Shown here: positions 1 through 10,759 of the stretch, piece after piece
How positions within the stretch are numbered: position 1 is the stretch's first letter
Layout: the number at the start of each line of letters is the position of its first letter
Assembly (NCBI GenBank): GCA_011033025.1
Contig: WFMF01000144.1
Coordinates: 337,322 to 401,321, forward strand
Length of the DNA: 64,000 nucleotides
Source: Beroe forskalii
Lineage: Eukaryota; Ctenophora; Nuda; Beroida; Beroidae
Direction: 5' to 3'
The notes under the pieces: model-generated
The model's input: the letters and a program-made list of their open reading frames with translations, nothing else
Told to the model about the DNA's origin: nothing
The model's database searches: none
Translations under genes and position numbers: made by a program

Positions 1-737
1 CATAGCCATATTGATATATTACAATATATAGACACGGGCCTATCGGGACCATTTTGGGATACTTCCCGAGGGATGTATCCGGTTTTAACCCGAGCCCGTA
101 GGGCGAGGGTCTAAACCGATATGAAGTAGGTGCGTCCGACATTTTTGACACTAGTCTTATCTTAAATTACTTTAGTACTGAATCGTATTTGTATGTACAC
201 AGCATGATGAGATGGTAAATTGTCATTAATGATTTGGTATAAAGCACAAATTATGAATTCGGTACAACTTTCTGTTTAATTTAATTTCATGCTTCCTTTC
301 ACTTGATTGTGCTACGTAGACGATCGATAAAGTCGTTTTCTGCTTGATCGATGCTGTACATTTCTAGGACTAAGGAGTTTTATTCCCTTCTCCAATCTCC
401 ATACTTACTTACTTAGCCTCACAATTATGGAATACGTGTGAATAATCATCGGTGGCTCGATAGATCAATCTTGTATTACGTCATCGATTGATCAGTACTG
501 AAAAGCTATTGGAAGGAGAAGAAACCATCTACCGAATACTCAAAATGAATCACTATCAGTGAAGTTGAAGATTCGTTATATAGTGACAAGTGAATGTAAA
601 CAAGAGTGTAACAGTCTGAAAGAGTGAAAGGATGCTTTTATTTATTTCCATTCGAAAAATCGACAATTCAGCTTTATTTATTCAATGTCATATACGAGTT
701 GGTACACGCTTATTTCAGTGAGAGCAGCTAAGAGTAT
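1..737. other. No gene recognised (left edge)
   Basis: I see no coding region here. The first 120 bases are GC-richer than the rest and hold a short inverted motif around CCCGAG and CCCGTAGGG, which may be the end of a dispersed repeat. The remainder is AT-rich and is probably intron or flank of the YEATS gene to the right, whose later exons should lie beyond the left edge. Confidence 0.4.
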
Positions 738-979
738 TCGTAAGACCCTCTCGAGTGGTCGTAAGATTTTCGTAACTTGGCACACTTTACGAGTACACTT
801 ACGAGTGAATTCTGACTTACGAACACTGCGTGAGGGTCACGGACTCAAAAGCAGTGAATCACGCACACTTACGAAGGGTTCTAGGAGTACTCGTAAATGT
901 CCAAGAGTACTCGTAAATCAATGCACTTACGAACAAGTATCCGAGTTTCATGGACAAAATTTTTGGAGAGCATTCGTAA
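738..979. promoter_or_regulatory. Dense cluster of TTACGA/TCGTAA motifs
   Basis: Eleven copies of TTACGA or its complement TCGTAA start at 738, 759, 770, 787, 799, 817, 869, 891, 911, 927 and 974. Chance would give fewer than one. Spacing is irregular and both orientations occur. Two copies sit in a 20-bp tandem pair built on GAGTACTCGTAAATG (881-920). An open frame of 136 codons covers the region but resembles no protein and looks like a by-product of the repeats. The stretch could be a transcription-factor site cluster or a decayed minisatellite. Confidence 0.4.
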
Positions 980-1195
980 CTACCCAAAAATATCAGGTGA
1001 CTGTGTTCTTAAGAATACAAAAACGTGTTCATGGAAGAGCCCCTGTTAATCTAGGAATACAGGTCTTGCAACTTACATCATTCATAAAAAGATAAAGGAA
1101 AGAAAAACAAAGCTGAAGAGCGGTATTGTGTGCTGACTCCAAAAAAAAGTCTAATACTTAAAACTTTTATATCTGTAATTTGATTCATAACTCAC

Positions 1196-2265
1196 GTTAT
1201 ACTTTTGGGCTCGCGTTTGTTCCTAAATCTAACTTCCACTTCGAGAATGAATGTCCCATAACCTTGTTCCTGAATCTCGAAGGGCGGCTTCGTTATCACT
1301 GAAAGCACATCGTATAACTTGGATCGATTTGAAAATAGATACTATCTATTAGATAGAGGTAGATATTTATAAATAGGTAGAGCCATAAAGGTAGTTTTTA
1401 AGATCATTTTAGATTGCACCGCTTTCTAATCTTTTCATTTTCCGGAAATTTTCGGCATTTTCGTTGGAACTTGGAGCGGAATCATCTATAGACTTATTAT
1501 TGATTAAACGTCATCGAAAAACGAATTTTATTTGTATCAAACCACCACAAGCTCAAACCTTGGTTAGGGTTACTGAAGCTCTCGTGCAACTTGAAGATGA
1601 CTCGTTCAATGTAGCTGTGTATCTTGGTTCCCTCGACCCCTCTCACGTAGAAACTCCAGTCATGTGTGTAGTCATCGGATGTGATCTTACTGCCACGATG
1701 CGATGCTGTGTGGCCCAGTATCAACGCAACCTTCACCTTGGAAACCTGCCAAAGTTGTAGGGATAAGAGCAGTGTCCAGGACAGCAGGGGCCCAACCACT
1801 GCCAATGTGTTGATAGAATTTTCTTCAATTCTACCGACCAGGCTAGAAAAAATATCCCCCTCTCCATCCGAAAATGATTGAGTTCTTTTGATTGAAAACC
1901 CTCCGTGGAGGAGTGCCGCTGTACCATCGCCAAACGGTCATTAGACGATTAGAACCAAACCGTAGAACTTAAATCAAGTTTGGATCTTGCGGCTGAGAAT
2001 GTGTGAGAAGCTTAGAAAATTGAAACTACAGACTATCATCATGCTAATGAGCAGGTTATAAGTATAGAGGATATTTATTGCTTTGATTATAATTAATAAT
2101 TGTCAAGGAGGTGGAGGGCATTTACTCTGAGCACCATTAGTAGCAATGGTGCTCAGTAAATGACTTATTTGTGTAGGTGCGCGGTAGAAAACTTACTCTT
2201 TTCTTGGGATCAGCTGCTGACGTCGGAGTGTTTTCGTTCTTTTTCCTAACTGCATCTTCTTTCAT
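1196..2265 (-). CDS. YEATS-domain protein, AF9/ENL type (partial, 3 exons)
   Basis: Three minus-strand exons join in phase: 2197-2265 (23 codons from ATG at 2265, lysine-rich), 1559-1745 and 1196-1298. Exons two and three together encode a YEATS domain: LGH, then YTHDWSFYVRG, FKLHESF, and after the intron KPPFEIQEQGYG and VRFRNKREPK. These match the AF9/ENL/Drosophila ear branch better than GAS41. In that family YEATS reads acylated histone lysines and links chromatin to transcription elongation complexes. The reader-pocket aromatics are present (YTHDW, GYG). Splice sites are canonical: CAG before 1745, GTTTGA after 1559, TTTCAG before 1298 and GTGAGT after 1196. The last exon ends in phase 2, so the gene continues beyond the left edge. 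The exon at 2197-2265 could instead be internal, because its frame stays open upstream. The YEATS assignment is firm; the 5' end is less certain. Confidence 0.85.
2119..2162. repeat. Hairpin in first YEATS intron
   Basis: CATTTACTCTGAGCACCATT is followed by a 6-base loop and AATGGTGCTCAGTAAATG. The stem is almost perfect, with two extra bases on the left side. It is probably a small palindromic repeat. The motif GAGCACCAT recurs near 3045. Confidence 0.55.
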
Positions 2266-3514
2266 GTCATTTACACTAGACAGTAGAGGAATTATGATGT
2301 AGGACTAAAGGACTAAAGAGGGAGTGTTCCGCAATTATTTGTCTTCATTTTATTCTAATGCTCTTAGGAATGACTTGTAATATGTGAACCTGAACTCAGG
2401 TATGAAATACCAGTTTTTAGACTTTAAAAACTTATGAGATCATAGCAATTTATTTAGTCAATTGTGACTAAGAATACGATTCAATTCAATTTTTAATTTT
2501 CACAAATTACAGCACAAGGACTACAATGTAGGATCCTCACTAGATTGAAAGTTGAAACTCTGAGGTGTGGTTAGGGCCAACACAAAGCCAAATTGAAAAT
2601 CTATTGAATTCTGTGATTTCGTATCATTTGGACGAGTTAAACAATGTATTTTTATTAATGGGCAAGAAATATAATATTTTATAATCATGAAAAAATTACA
2701 AAGATTTAATATACTGAACCACTAAGTATCACAGACCGTGATATGAATGAATATAGAAATTAATCGAGTATTTGATTCAAAGTAAAAAGAACTGCATAAC
2801 AACTAAGAATACGTATTCTAAAATAAATCAAAATATAACTTAAATATGATTTCATAAATTTATTCAGTTGCAAAAAAATCAAAAGTTCTTAAATATATTT
2901 AATTAAACATCTTCAAAACTAAACCTATAAATCATCTGTATTCATTTCAATGATAACTTAATTCACTTCATGCGCCATGCAAAACTAGTTATAAAACATA
3001 ACAAAATGTCTATAAAACACAAGGTTGCTCACACCTATAATGTGAGCACCATCATTACTGACGCCCTGTGGACGTCTATACTGTACCCATAAAAGGAATA
3101 ATGAAGTACAAACGCTTTAGCTTTTAAACTTGCACTTTACTGTACCATAAACTTCCAACACGCGCCCTTATTTAAGTATTGATTAACTTAGAATTAGAAA
3201 TAAAACATGAAATAAAATTCGCTCCACCCCAAAGTAAGTTTTGAAAAATCGCTTTACTTTAAACATCAATTGTGATATTAAATACTAAATTCAAATGACA
3301 GGATTTCAATTTCTTTTTTGAATAAGAAACCTGAAACGTTTACTCTATCCATAGTGTTATCAAATTCGAAATTTTAGTTAAATAGTATAATATTTGGAAT
3401 CATTAACAAGGATCTACAAGGATCTGTCACTGTGTTAGATTCTTTCTGATACATATCGAGTGTGATATCCAGTCCTCAAGTCCAAAGTATTGTCTTATAA
3501 AAAGTCGGGGTATT
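2266..3514. other. Intergenic: YEATS 5' flank and reductase 3' flank
   Basis: No open frame resembles a protein. The minus-strand reductase ends at 3515, so its 3' untranslated region lies here. Several TTTATT (AATAAA on the minus strand) hexamers occur, for example near 2650 and 2858, but none can be singled out as the poly(A) signal. The YEATS promoter, if exon 2197-2265 is first, should be near 2270-2500. Confidence 0.4.
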
Positions 3515-5655
3515 CTAGAACAGCAACACATTGTCCTTTAAGTAGCCCATATCAGCTAACAGCGGCACACAGGTGTCCTTAACCAAGCCCGGAGGACCAC
3601 ACAGCAGTATTACAGTGTCAGGGGCAGGCCCGGGGAGGTGAGAGGTGACTAGGTCACGGTTAACTCTACCCGTGGAGTAGCCTTTGTCAGGGGCAGCGGC
3701 AGACTGGGTCAGGGTGTGGTGCACAGAGAACTTAGGACCCACCAACTCGCTCAACATGTCACGACACAGGATGTCCTCTTCCGTCTGAGAAATTCCGATG
3801 TAATAAGAAGTCAATGTTACTCAATTTGAATGAAGTCGATGAAATACCCAGTAATAAAGGTACCTACATACGGTTATATTGTACAAAGCTGTACATTTAT
3901 ACCACTTGAATATTTCCCCATTCACCCCATCCAGGCATTCTCTACCTTGTTCGAATAGAGCAGTGACATCTCTGTACCATCTTCTTCCCTCTTCAGAATT
4001 TCTCTGATGATCTGTAACATCGGAGTGATGCCCGAGCCCCCTGCTATCATTCCAACTTTAGTGGCAGACACCTGGAGTGTCGTCAACTTAGACTTCACAA
4101 CCTCGAACAGTCCTAGAACATGTGAATATAGGTCAATAGGTGGATTTTGAAAATAACTTTTTCTAAATACATAATTAACTTACACGTGTTAAATTCCAGG
4201 TCTCTTTCAATTTCATCCGTTGATATGAAACTTGATTATCGTAATCATACTCATACACTTATAAACTTATAAAAGTGTATAATGATACATACCATTCCCA
4301 AGGTACTTAATCTTGCCACTGGGACCCCTGACCAAGATCTGATCTCCAATCTGCAGAGAATCCATGTACTGCGACATCTTTCCCTGGCTGTACACCTTTA
4401 TCATCAGGTCCATATATCCGACATCGTCATCGCTTGTAATGGGCGTGTAAGGTCGAACAACTAACTTGTTGTCAAGCATTGCAGATACGTTGATAAAACA
4501 TCCTGTGAACAGATAATTACTATTAGCCAATTTTGAGGGTACTTGTAGGCGTGCAATAATAAGTAATATTGCACTCCTTAATCAATACACTAAGAGCATG
4601 GCAAATGGTCATGACGCTAATAAAATTATTGCACACGGCTTCGCCTCGTGTAATAATTTGGTATTGTCGCACTCGGCCTGCTCCTCGTGCGACAATACAA
4701 ATTATTGCACTCGTCTACGCCTCGTACAATAATTTCTATTAGCGCATTCCCAGCCATGCTCTAAGCGTATAATATCACTGTTAATCAATCAAGATCGAGA
4801 ACTAACTTTCTGTTAAACAACTATGAATTTTATATGAAAAGTTGTAGAAATGGACTTGTTGAACATTAAAATACAAGATAAAGATGAGTTGATGGGGCAT
4901 CAAGTACTTGATATCTAAGTCAAAGTGATCCGACCACTAACCAACAGGAAGGCCCAGCACGTGTCGAGCACTGGGGAGGGAGAATCTGAATTGCCTGGTG
5001 TCATGCGATATCACCTGATAGAAGCAGGAAGAGGGTGTTAGATTATTTCTTTCATTGTACCACTCCTGCGCAGATTACTACCATGCAATTATTTTACAAT
5101 ATGCTAATCTAACAATACATTAATCTAACGCCACAAAAGTGATCATACTGCTGGACTAATTGCACTTGGCTAACGCCTTGTGCCAATAAGTATACTAATC
5201 AACACTCAGCTTTGCCTCCGGGGTGATTAGTACATTAATTGGCACCCGGCTTCACCTTGTACAGTTATTGCAACAGTATCACTATGTGCCGTTAGATTAG
5301 TATATACTTATATAGCGTATATTATCAGCTGATGAACAGGTAGTAGGTAATATAATCATATCTGATCTGATCTGATTTAAGACACTAAACTGGATTCTTT
5401 CACATTGATGAATCTAAGATAAATCATGACGTGTAGGTTTAGAAGATTTAATGTTTTATATTATCAACTTATCAAGAGGTACAGCTAAAGTTAATCTTGG
5501 AGCCTAGCAATGGAAAGTATCACTCACTATTTCTCTGTCAAGATGAGAGATACTTTGTTTTCAGTAGATAAGGTGACAGGATGCCTTCTTTTGAAGAAAG
5601 AGAAGCACAACATGGAGACCAGTATAGAAACTCCAGTAACCACCAATGCAACAAC
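3515..5655 (-). CDS. NADH-cytochrome b5 reductase (partial at 5' end)
   Basis: Five minus-strand exons: about 5554-5655, 4942-5014, 4293-4502, 3946-4112 and 3515-3784 (stop at 3515). The first begins inside a hydrophobic membrane anchor followed by FKRRHP. Later exons carry [14 protein letters not shown], the FAD-binding [25 protein letters not shown], the nucleotide-binding [21 protein letters not shown] and the usual short aromatic end (VLLF). This is the full order of the CYB5R family, which passes electrons from NADH through FAD to cytochrome b5 at ER or mitochondrial membranes. All internal phases agree. Oddities: the loop before GKMSQY is about nine residues shorter than in vertebrate CYB5R3, and the usual GQH is GCF. 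The donor of the anchor exon is ambiguous (see findings). The initiating exon was not found. Confidence 0.92.
4593..4762. mobile_element. Hairpin miniature element 1
   Basis: An inverted pair, AGAGCATGGC at 4593 and GCCATGCTCT ending at 4762, with GCTAATA/TATTAGC just inside, bounds three consecutive hairpins (about 4625-4661, 4664-4699 and 4700-4736). Each has arms of the ATTATTGCAC...GTGCAATAAT type and a loop around CTTCGCCTC. It lies in a reductase intron. It has no coding capacity and is probably a MITE. Related elements are at 5121-5299 and 15241-15360. Confidence 0.65.
5121..5299. mobile_element. Hairpin miniature element 2
   Basis: TAATCTAACG at 5121 is matched by its complement ending at 5299, and the inverted arms extend inward through a GTGAT...ACTG stretch. 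Inside are three hairpins; the outer two carry the GCACTTGGC...GCC core also found in elements 1 and 3. The outer ends differ completely from those elements. It lies in the first recognised intron of the reductase gene. Confidence 0.6.
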
Positions 5656-7699
5656 CTGAATAACTAAAGGTACATTAGGTTCACCAACAATCACAAATGG
5701 CTGTAATGATTTTGAAGTTACTTTTGATGTTTATTTGCATTTTAATGAAATTGATTTAAAAGTTTAGAATTAAAATTAGAATTAAAGTTAAATCAAATTT
5801 CTAACCTTTGGAGCTATGCAGATTAAACAAAAAATAGGGGAAGCAAACCAAGTTGGAAAAATATAAATGAAATTAACTTGCTATTTGTACTTTCATTATA
5901 AAGCTTTCATTGAAATTAAGTGGCCTCAATATTCAATTTAAGTGGACTCCCCATCTAAAGTAACATCTTTATAATTTACAGCTTTATAATGTGTTACTAA
6001 TTACATCCCCTTTACTCAATATACTTTTTAGATCCTGTGTCTGTAGCACAAAGTATGTAGACTAGTGACAAAATCAAGATAATCATGGGCTGTTAGTTTT
6101 CATGTTCTGCACTCGAGTTCAAAACAAGCTGAAGACAGGTGAGGGCTAACATGGGCAAGCCAACAAAACAGGTGAGTCTGAATGCTTCAAAGGTTAACAT
6201 CAAGACTGTAAACCAGAAACTCAGTGTTAGGAGTCAGTAAGACCACTGTCACTGTAAGTGAATGCACTGTCCAGCTAGCCCTAAAGCCCTAAGAGCCTAT
6301 TATGATACTGATGGGAGTTTGCAGAGTTCTTTTTGAAGCTCAGAGAGCAAGTTTAAAACGTTGAATGATACAATAAAATTGTGATTAGGTATTAATAAGG
6401 GGGGGGGGGGAGTTGCCCCACATATCTTATTAGACAAAAACGAAATTTTAGATATGACTTTACCAAGATGGCCAGGGCTTGTACCAACTTTCTGACAGTG
6501 GTCTTGCTTGAGTCAAAAGGTCCAACATTGCCCATGTGAGGCCTTGGAGCAAAAATCGAAATATTACCAGTAGGAGATAGAGCTTTGCATTCAATTTGTC
6601 GTATGAGTTGATCATTAGTATATTTGTTTGTCAAAATCAGGTGAATGAAAACGGCCATGTTATTGCCTTCCAAAGCATGCACCAAAGTGGCAGTTGGCCT
6701 ATTTTGGGCCTTAAGATGACCAGATTGGCCACTTTTTTTGAGATATGAGCTTCAAACTTGTTTTGCCCATCATCTAGGTCAAAATTGATGGACAAACCAA
6801 TTTAAAGTGAATAGGACCTTATTTGGCTATTTTAGCCCATACAGTAGGAACCATAAAAAATCCACTATATTGCTTATATTTCAGTTTGTGATTTTGCCCA
6901 TATAGACTTAACACTTTTCTGTTCTTGTCTGCCATATTTCAATGATTCTGCATACAATTTTCAGAATTGCTTTGAAATTAATGTCACACTCTTTTGGCCA
7001 TTGGATGGCCAAAAACTTTTTGTGAATCCCCCCTCCCTAACAAGTAAATTTCTTAACTTGTTACCTGTGTTTCAGAATTCATCATCAAGATCCTTGAGTC
7101 ACTATAATCTGCCACACAGCCAGCGCTATTTCAAGATATATAAATCATTCATATTATGTCTCTTTTGTGAATTGGATATGATAATTATCTCATCTCATTT
7201 TTCCCTACAATTAGAGGGCATGTGTCATAGTTTTTAGTTTATTTATTTTAGATTATTTTGAATGGGAAAAAATCTCCAAAGAGAGTAAAATAATATATAT
7301 GCTGAGAAAGCACCAAACATAATGGATGGTATATAGAAATAGAAATAGAAAACTTTTGCCATGAGGCAACACAACAGGTCAAAAACCTTTTTACATAATA
7401 TTTAAAATATTATATATGCTGAGAAAACACCAAACATAATGGCTGGTGTATAGAAATAGAAATAGAAAACTATTTGTCAATTTAATCACAGATTCAAAAT
7501 ATCCCTTTAGTCTCATTTTTCACTGAATTAACAATATTTTCTGAAACTATTACACTGTAGACAGTACTCATTCACTGAATGAAGTGTCTTCACTCTGGTT
7601 CACCAAACCTTCTCTTCTTTAATTCTTGAACCAGAACCTGGTGTTGTGCTCTCAGTTCAAATGATCTATCTGGGCACAAAAACACTTTGCAGTACTTGT
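5656..7699. other. No gene recognised; reductase 5' flank or intron
   Basis: The missing reductase start exon should be upstream of 5655 on the minus strand, but I cannot identify it. A run of ten G occurs near 6401. A block of about 60 bp with CTGAGAAAGCACCAAACATA and AGAAATAGAAATAG occurs twice (about 7297-7350 and 7420-7470) as a short tandem duplication. Other open frames show no protein character. Confidence 0.4.
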
Positions 7700-8390
7700 C
7701 ACTGTCTCTGAGTTTATGTACCTAGCTTATATAACATCAAATTTCCCCTAACCAGGGGTGTTGCTTGCTGCGCTGTGCACTCCGTGTGTAACTTGGGTCC
7801 TGGTTAGGGCAACATCAAATTGGAAATGATATAGTACTATGTGTTGAACTTGATTGCTTTTAGCATTGACTGAGGGGGACCCCATAGTAAAACACTAAGA
7901 ATGCAAAAATGGATTCAAATCAGATCTACTTCACACCGCTGGTTTACTGCCAGTTTCGAGAATACATCATTGAAAATGATGATATTATTTCTCGTCTTCA
8001 GAAAACTCCATTTGGTGATAAGCACCTTCCTCAAATTTGATTGTGAAAAGTAGTGTTGTAAAGTGTTGTGATCATCAATTGTCAACCACAAGAAAACACT
8101 TCCAAAATACAGAGGGTATAAATGCAATTTATGTCGTAGTACTAATGGGTGTCTAAGTGCCTCACCATGGTGAAATTAGTGTAGATCCTTGCTGTACAGC
8201 ATGTTTAACAAGGAATCGAAGCTGAGGGGCTCCATACAGGAAATTGCTATAACGACATATATGATTATACAGAAAAGATTTGGATTGTACAGGACCTGAG
8301 ACACAACTAATGAGTTGAATAATGTCACTTTCACAGGCCATGGTCCTTTATCAGAAGCCTTCACTATTTGACAAACTTCCAACACCATAA
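7700..8390 (+). repeat. Dispersed repeat copy (pairs with inverted copy at 10.75-11.1 kb)
   Basis: Blocks of this region reappear in reverse complement at about 10760-11100: the TATATAACATCAAATT segment, the AGGGTATAAA segment, GTGTCTAAGTGCC, TGTAGATCCTTGCT, and CAAGGAATCGAA followed by GAGGGGCTCC. A third partial inverted copy near 12600-12690 shares TTCATAGC-like and CCTCAAATTTGATTGT blocks. The family has no coding capacity that I can see. Confidence 0.6.
7744..7810. mobile_element. 67-bp insertion with inverted ends and 11-bp target duplication
   Basis: The insert begins TCCCCTAACCAGG and ends CCTGGTTAGGGC (inverted ends). It is flanked on both sides by AACATCAAATT (7733-7743 and 7811-7821). 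The related repeat on the other strand carries this 11-mer only once (11075-11085), which serves as an unoccupied site. Similar CCCTAACCAG ends occur near 10073 and 34951, so this is one member of a miniature family. An 8-11 bp duplication suggests a hAT- or Mutator-type source; no transposase is present. Confidence 0.65.
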
Positions 8391-8651
8391 GAAAATGAAT
8401 AAATCACATATCAATCAATATTAAAAATGATCAAAGGTTTAAGAAGGAGAGTGAATATAAGAAGATAGGTGACTAGGTGAGGAACATATTTTGCAGTATG
8501 AAATATAACATTTGAATTATGATTAAAAATATCTGAGTTTTAGAAAAATTCAATAATTTAACAAAAAACTTCCTGTCAGAATCCATTATAATAAACAATC
8601 AGCCCTTGCCTCAATCCGTGTCAAAACGTATGGTGCAAACATCCAAACATT

Positions 8652-9964
8652 TTTTTTTTTTTAAATTGATTTTTGAAAAATCTCCGAAGAGAATGAAATA
8701 GTATAAATATATTCTGAGAAAGCACTAGAGGTGCATCACCAATAGTGTATCACAATTTCACAAAGCATCATCAATATAATTCATGTTTGAAAAGTAAAAT
8801 AAAAATATATTATAAGTCCTGAACATTACAAATTAACCAAGTGTTAAAAAAAACAATCCCTGTCATTAAAAATGCCCCAATAAGGAATGAAAAGGCCAAA
8901 AACGGTCAGATTCACATGAACATACGAACAAGAAAAATGTTACCATTGGTGAATCATGCAAAAAATAGCTGTGTCTACAGCCCACTGTATGAAAAGAAAA
9001 AACAATATGTATGAACTTTCGTTAAAAGAACAGCTGGCACCATAAAACTTGAAAGTTCAAAAGATATTCATAATTCCATAATGACCAATGATTCTTGTTG
9101 GCTGACACTAGATCCAAGTTCAGCTAATACTCTGCTTTTGGTATGAGATTGAGGTCCAGTGTCTCCATTTCTGCTGCTATGGCTCTTGGTTTACCCCTAT
9201 AACCTCGCAGTGAAATGACACATGTCTTAAGAAGGTCAAATCTTAAGCGGCGTCTCACAAAGGCAACCGTATCACTGTATGATTGTCCTGATTTATTACT
9301 GAGTTTCACAGCCAGGTGCTTCAGAAACCTTGCTGCCTCGTTGCCCATCCCACCAGTTGTGCTGAAAACTAGTGGTGTGAATGTAGCCTTTTCAACCTGA
9401 ATCACTCTATCATTGTATTTGTTCTTCTTCTCAGTCTCATGTCTCCTATACATCTGGAATAGGCTTGTGTTGGCATTGGATTGAGCTTGTGGGTGTAATA
9501 CCCTTATATCTGTAAATGCTCTATCCAATGGCGTCCAGAAGCCTCTAGTACTCACGTCTAGCCTTGCCCCATCACTAACATCTGTCCCTCTTTGCAGCTG
9601 CTCAGTGGTTACAGGTATAAGGCTTGGTTCCAATACTGTATCTTTGCACACCTGTTCAATCAGCTTTGCAATAGTGCTTTTCAGTGAGTCATGTCTTAGG
9701 GAGATGTAGCCACCAAGCTTACATGTTAGACAATGATTTATTGTGCTTGGTGCACCACATACACATAGTGTAGGCCTGTTTAGTGAGCTGAGAGTCAGGT
9801 TATATCTTAGACTGATTGCATCTTGGAATTCCTGCTTATTCAACAAAAATCCATATTCTTTCAAGGGTAATGATGTTAACCATGATGAAGCCCCCTTCTC
9901 TGAAAGTAATTCCAGTTGACGCTGTACAAGAGGACTGAGCTCCTTCTCCAGTTCTCTTTTATAT
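8652..9964 (-). mobile_element. 5'-truncated LINE insertion with poly(A) and 13-bp target duplication
   Basis: The 13-mer ACATCCAAACATT occurs at 8639-8651 and again at 9965-9977. A T-run begins at the inner side of the left copy, which is a poly(A) tail for a minus-strand retrotransposon. Between them lies the 3' end of a LINE-like element. This is a standard target-primed insertion that lost its 5' part. Confidence 0.8.
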
Positions 9965-9972
9965 ACATCCAA
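9124..9972 (-). pseudogene. C-terminal fragment of LINE polyprotein (zinc knuckle plus restriction-like nuclease region)
   Basis: The open frame has 282 codons, but its ATG lies in the target duplication, so the first few residues are host-derived and the retroelement part starts near 9964. Motifs in order: SSWLTSLPLKEYGF, LNKQEFQDAISLRY, a CxC...HxxxC cluster (CVCGAPSTINHCLTC), SLRHDSL, DGARLDVSTRGFW, DIRV, YRRHETEKKNKY and TPLVFSTTGGMG. This order is a common uncharacterised C-terminal region of invertebrate retroelement proteins. The zinc cluster followed by R-x-D...D-x-RV resembles the restriction-like endonuclease end of R2/NeSL-type LINEs, but that placement is inference. No reverse transcriptase remains. 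Stop at 9124. Confidence 0.7.
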
Positions 9973-10071
9973 ACATTGATGTTATTTTAAATTGTTAATT
10001 TTTTGTTGTACTTTGTCACTGTTAATTGCCAGGTTTCACAACTGACAACACTTTAATGAGACACACGAGTT

Positions 10072-10253
10072 GCCCTAACCAGCCCTATAGTGAAAAGATA
10101 TGCCGCAAAGGTGAATCATTCACTTTTGCGGCATATCTTTTTACTTCATTCATTCTGCTGGCTTTTAATTTCATCTAACCAGATGCTCGCGCGGCCTGGT
10201 GAATGTTGATGTCAAGGAGCAAACGAAGAAAATTGCAACGCGCGCGTGGTTAG
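10072..10253. mobile_element. Miniature element with CCCTAACCAG-type ends and large hairpin
   Basis: It begins GCCCTAACCAG near 10072 and ends with CGTGGTTAGGC near 10253, recalling the 67-bp insertion at 7744. Inside, 10093-10116 and 10118-10141 form a 24-bp hairpin with one mismatch and a one-base centre (AAAAGATATGCCGCAAAGG on the left side). The right part is CpG-rich (GCGCGGCC, CGCGCGTGG). Confidence 0.5.
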
Positions 10254-10759
10254 GCATTAGGGAACACTAACGCATTGTTTGACTGGTCTTACCGTGAATT
10301 ATCATTTTTACTTCATTTGTATACTGAATAAAGCTGTGTAAGATATGTAAATGAATCAAAAATTAATTTTAGGCCTTGCCTGGTACGCGCTCACGACTAA
10401 GCGCAAAATCAAATTCATAATTTTACGCCGCGCATTTTCTCTTGTAAGTTTGTTACTATATCTGAAATAACTTTGCAACGCGCGCAGAGTTTCCGCGCAA
10501 GATTAAAATGGGGGCGCGTCGATTTGTCTATTTCGTTAGTTCAACAATTTTGTTTTCCCTTACGTTTATGTGAAGTGTTCTGAATCGAAATTCGTGAACT
10601 TCTCATTAATTTTGAAACACACCGAATTGTAGGAACATCGTTCAATGCAAATTTATTTCATCGGTTGAACTCTACTGCTTAGATATTTTTTTTAATAACA
10701 ACTCCCTACTTTCCAATCTTAATGATATCATATATTGTCGCTATAAGTAGCTTTACTTT
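10254..10759. other. CpG-containing stretch without a recognised gene
   Basis: CpG-rich words (GCGCGCAG, GGGGCGCGTCG) between about 10380 and 10520 contrast with the AT-rich surroundings. This could be a promoter, perhaps of the minus-strand reductase gene, or remnants of the CpG-rich miniature elements found elsewhere in the window. I found no exon that joins the reductase in phase. Confidence 0.3.
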
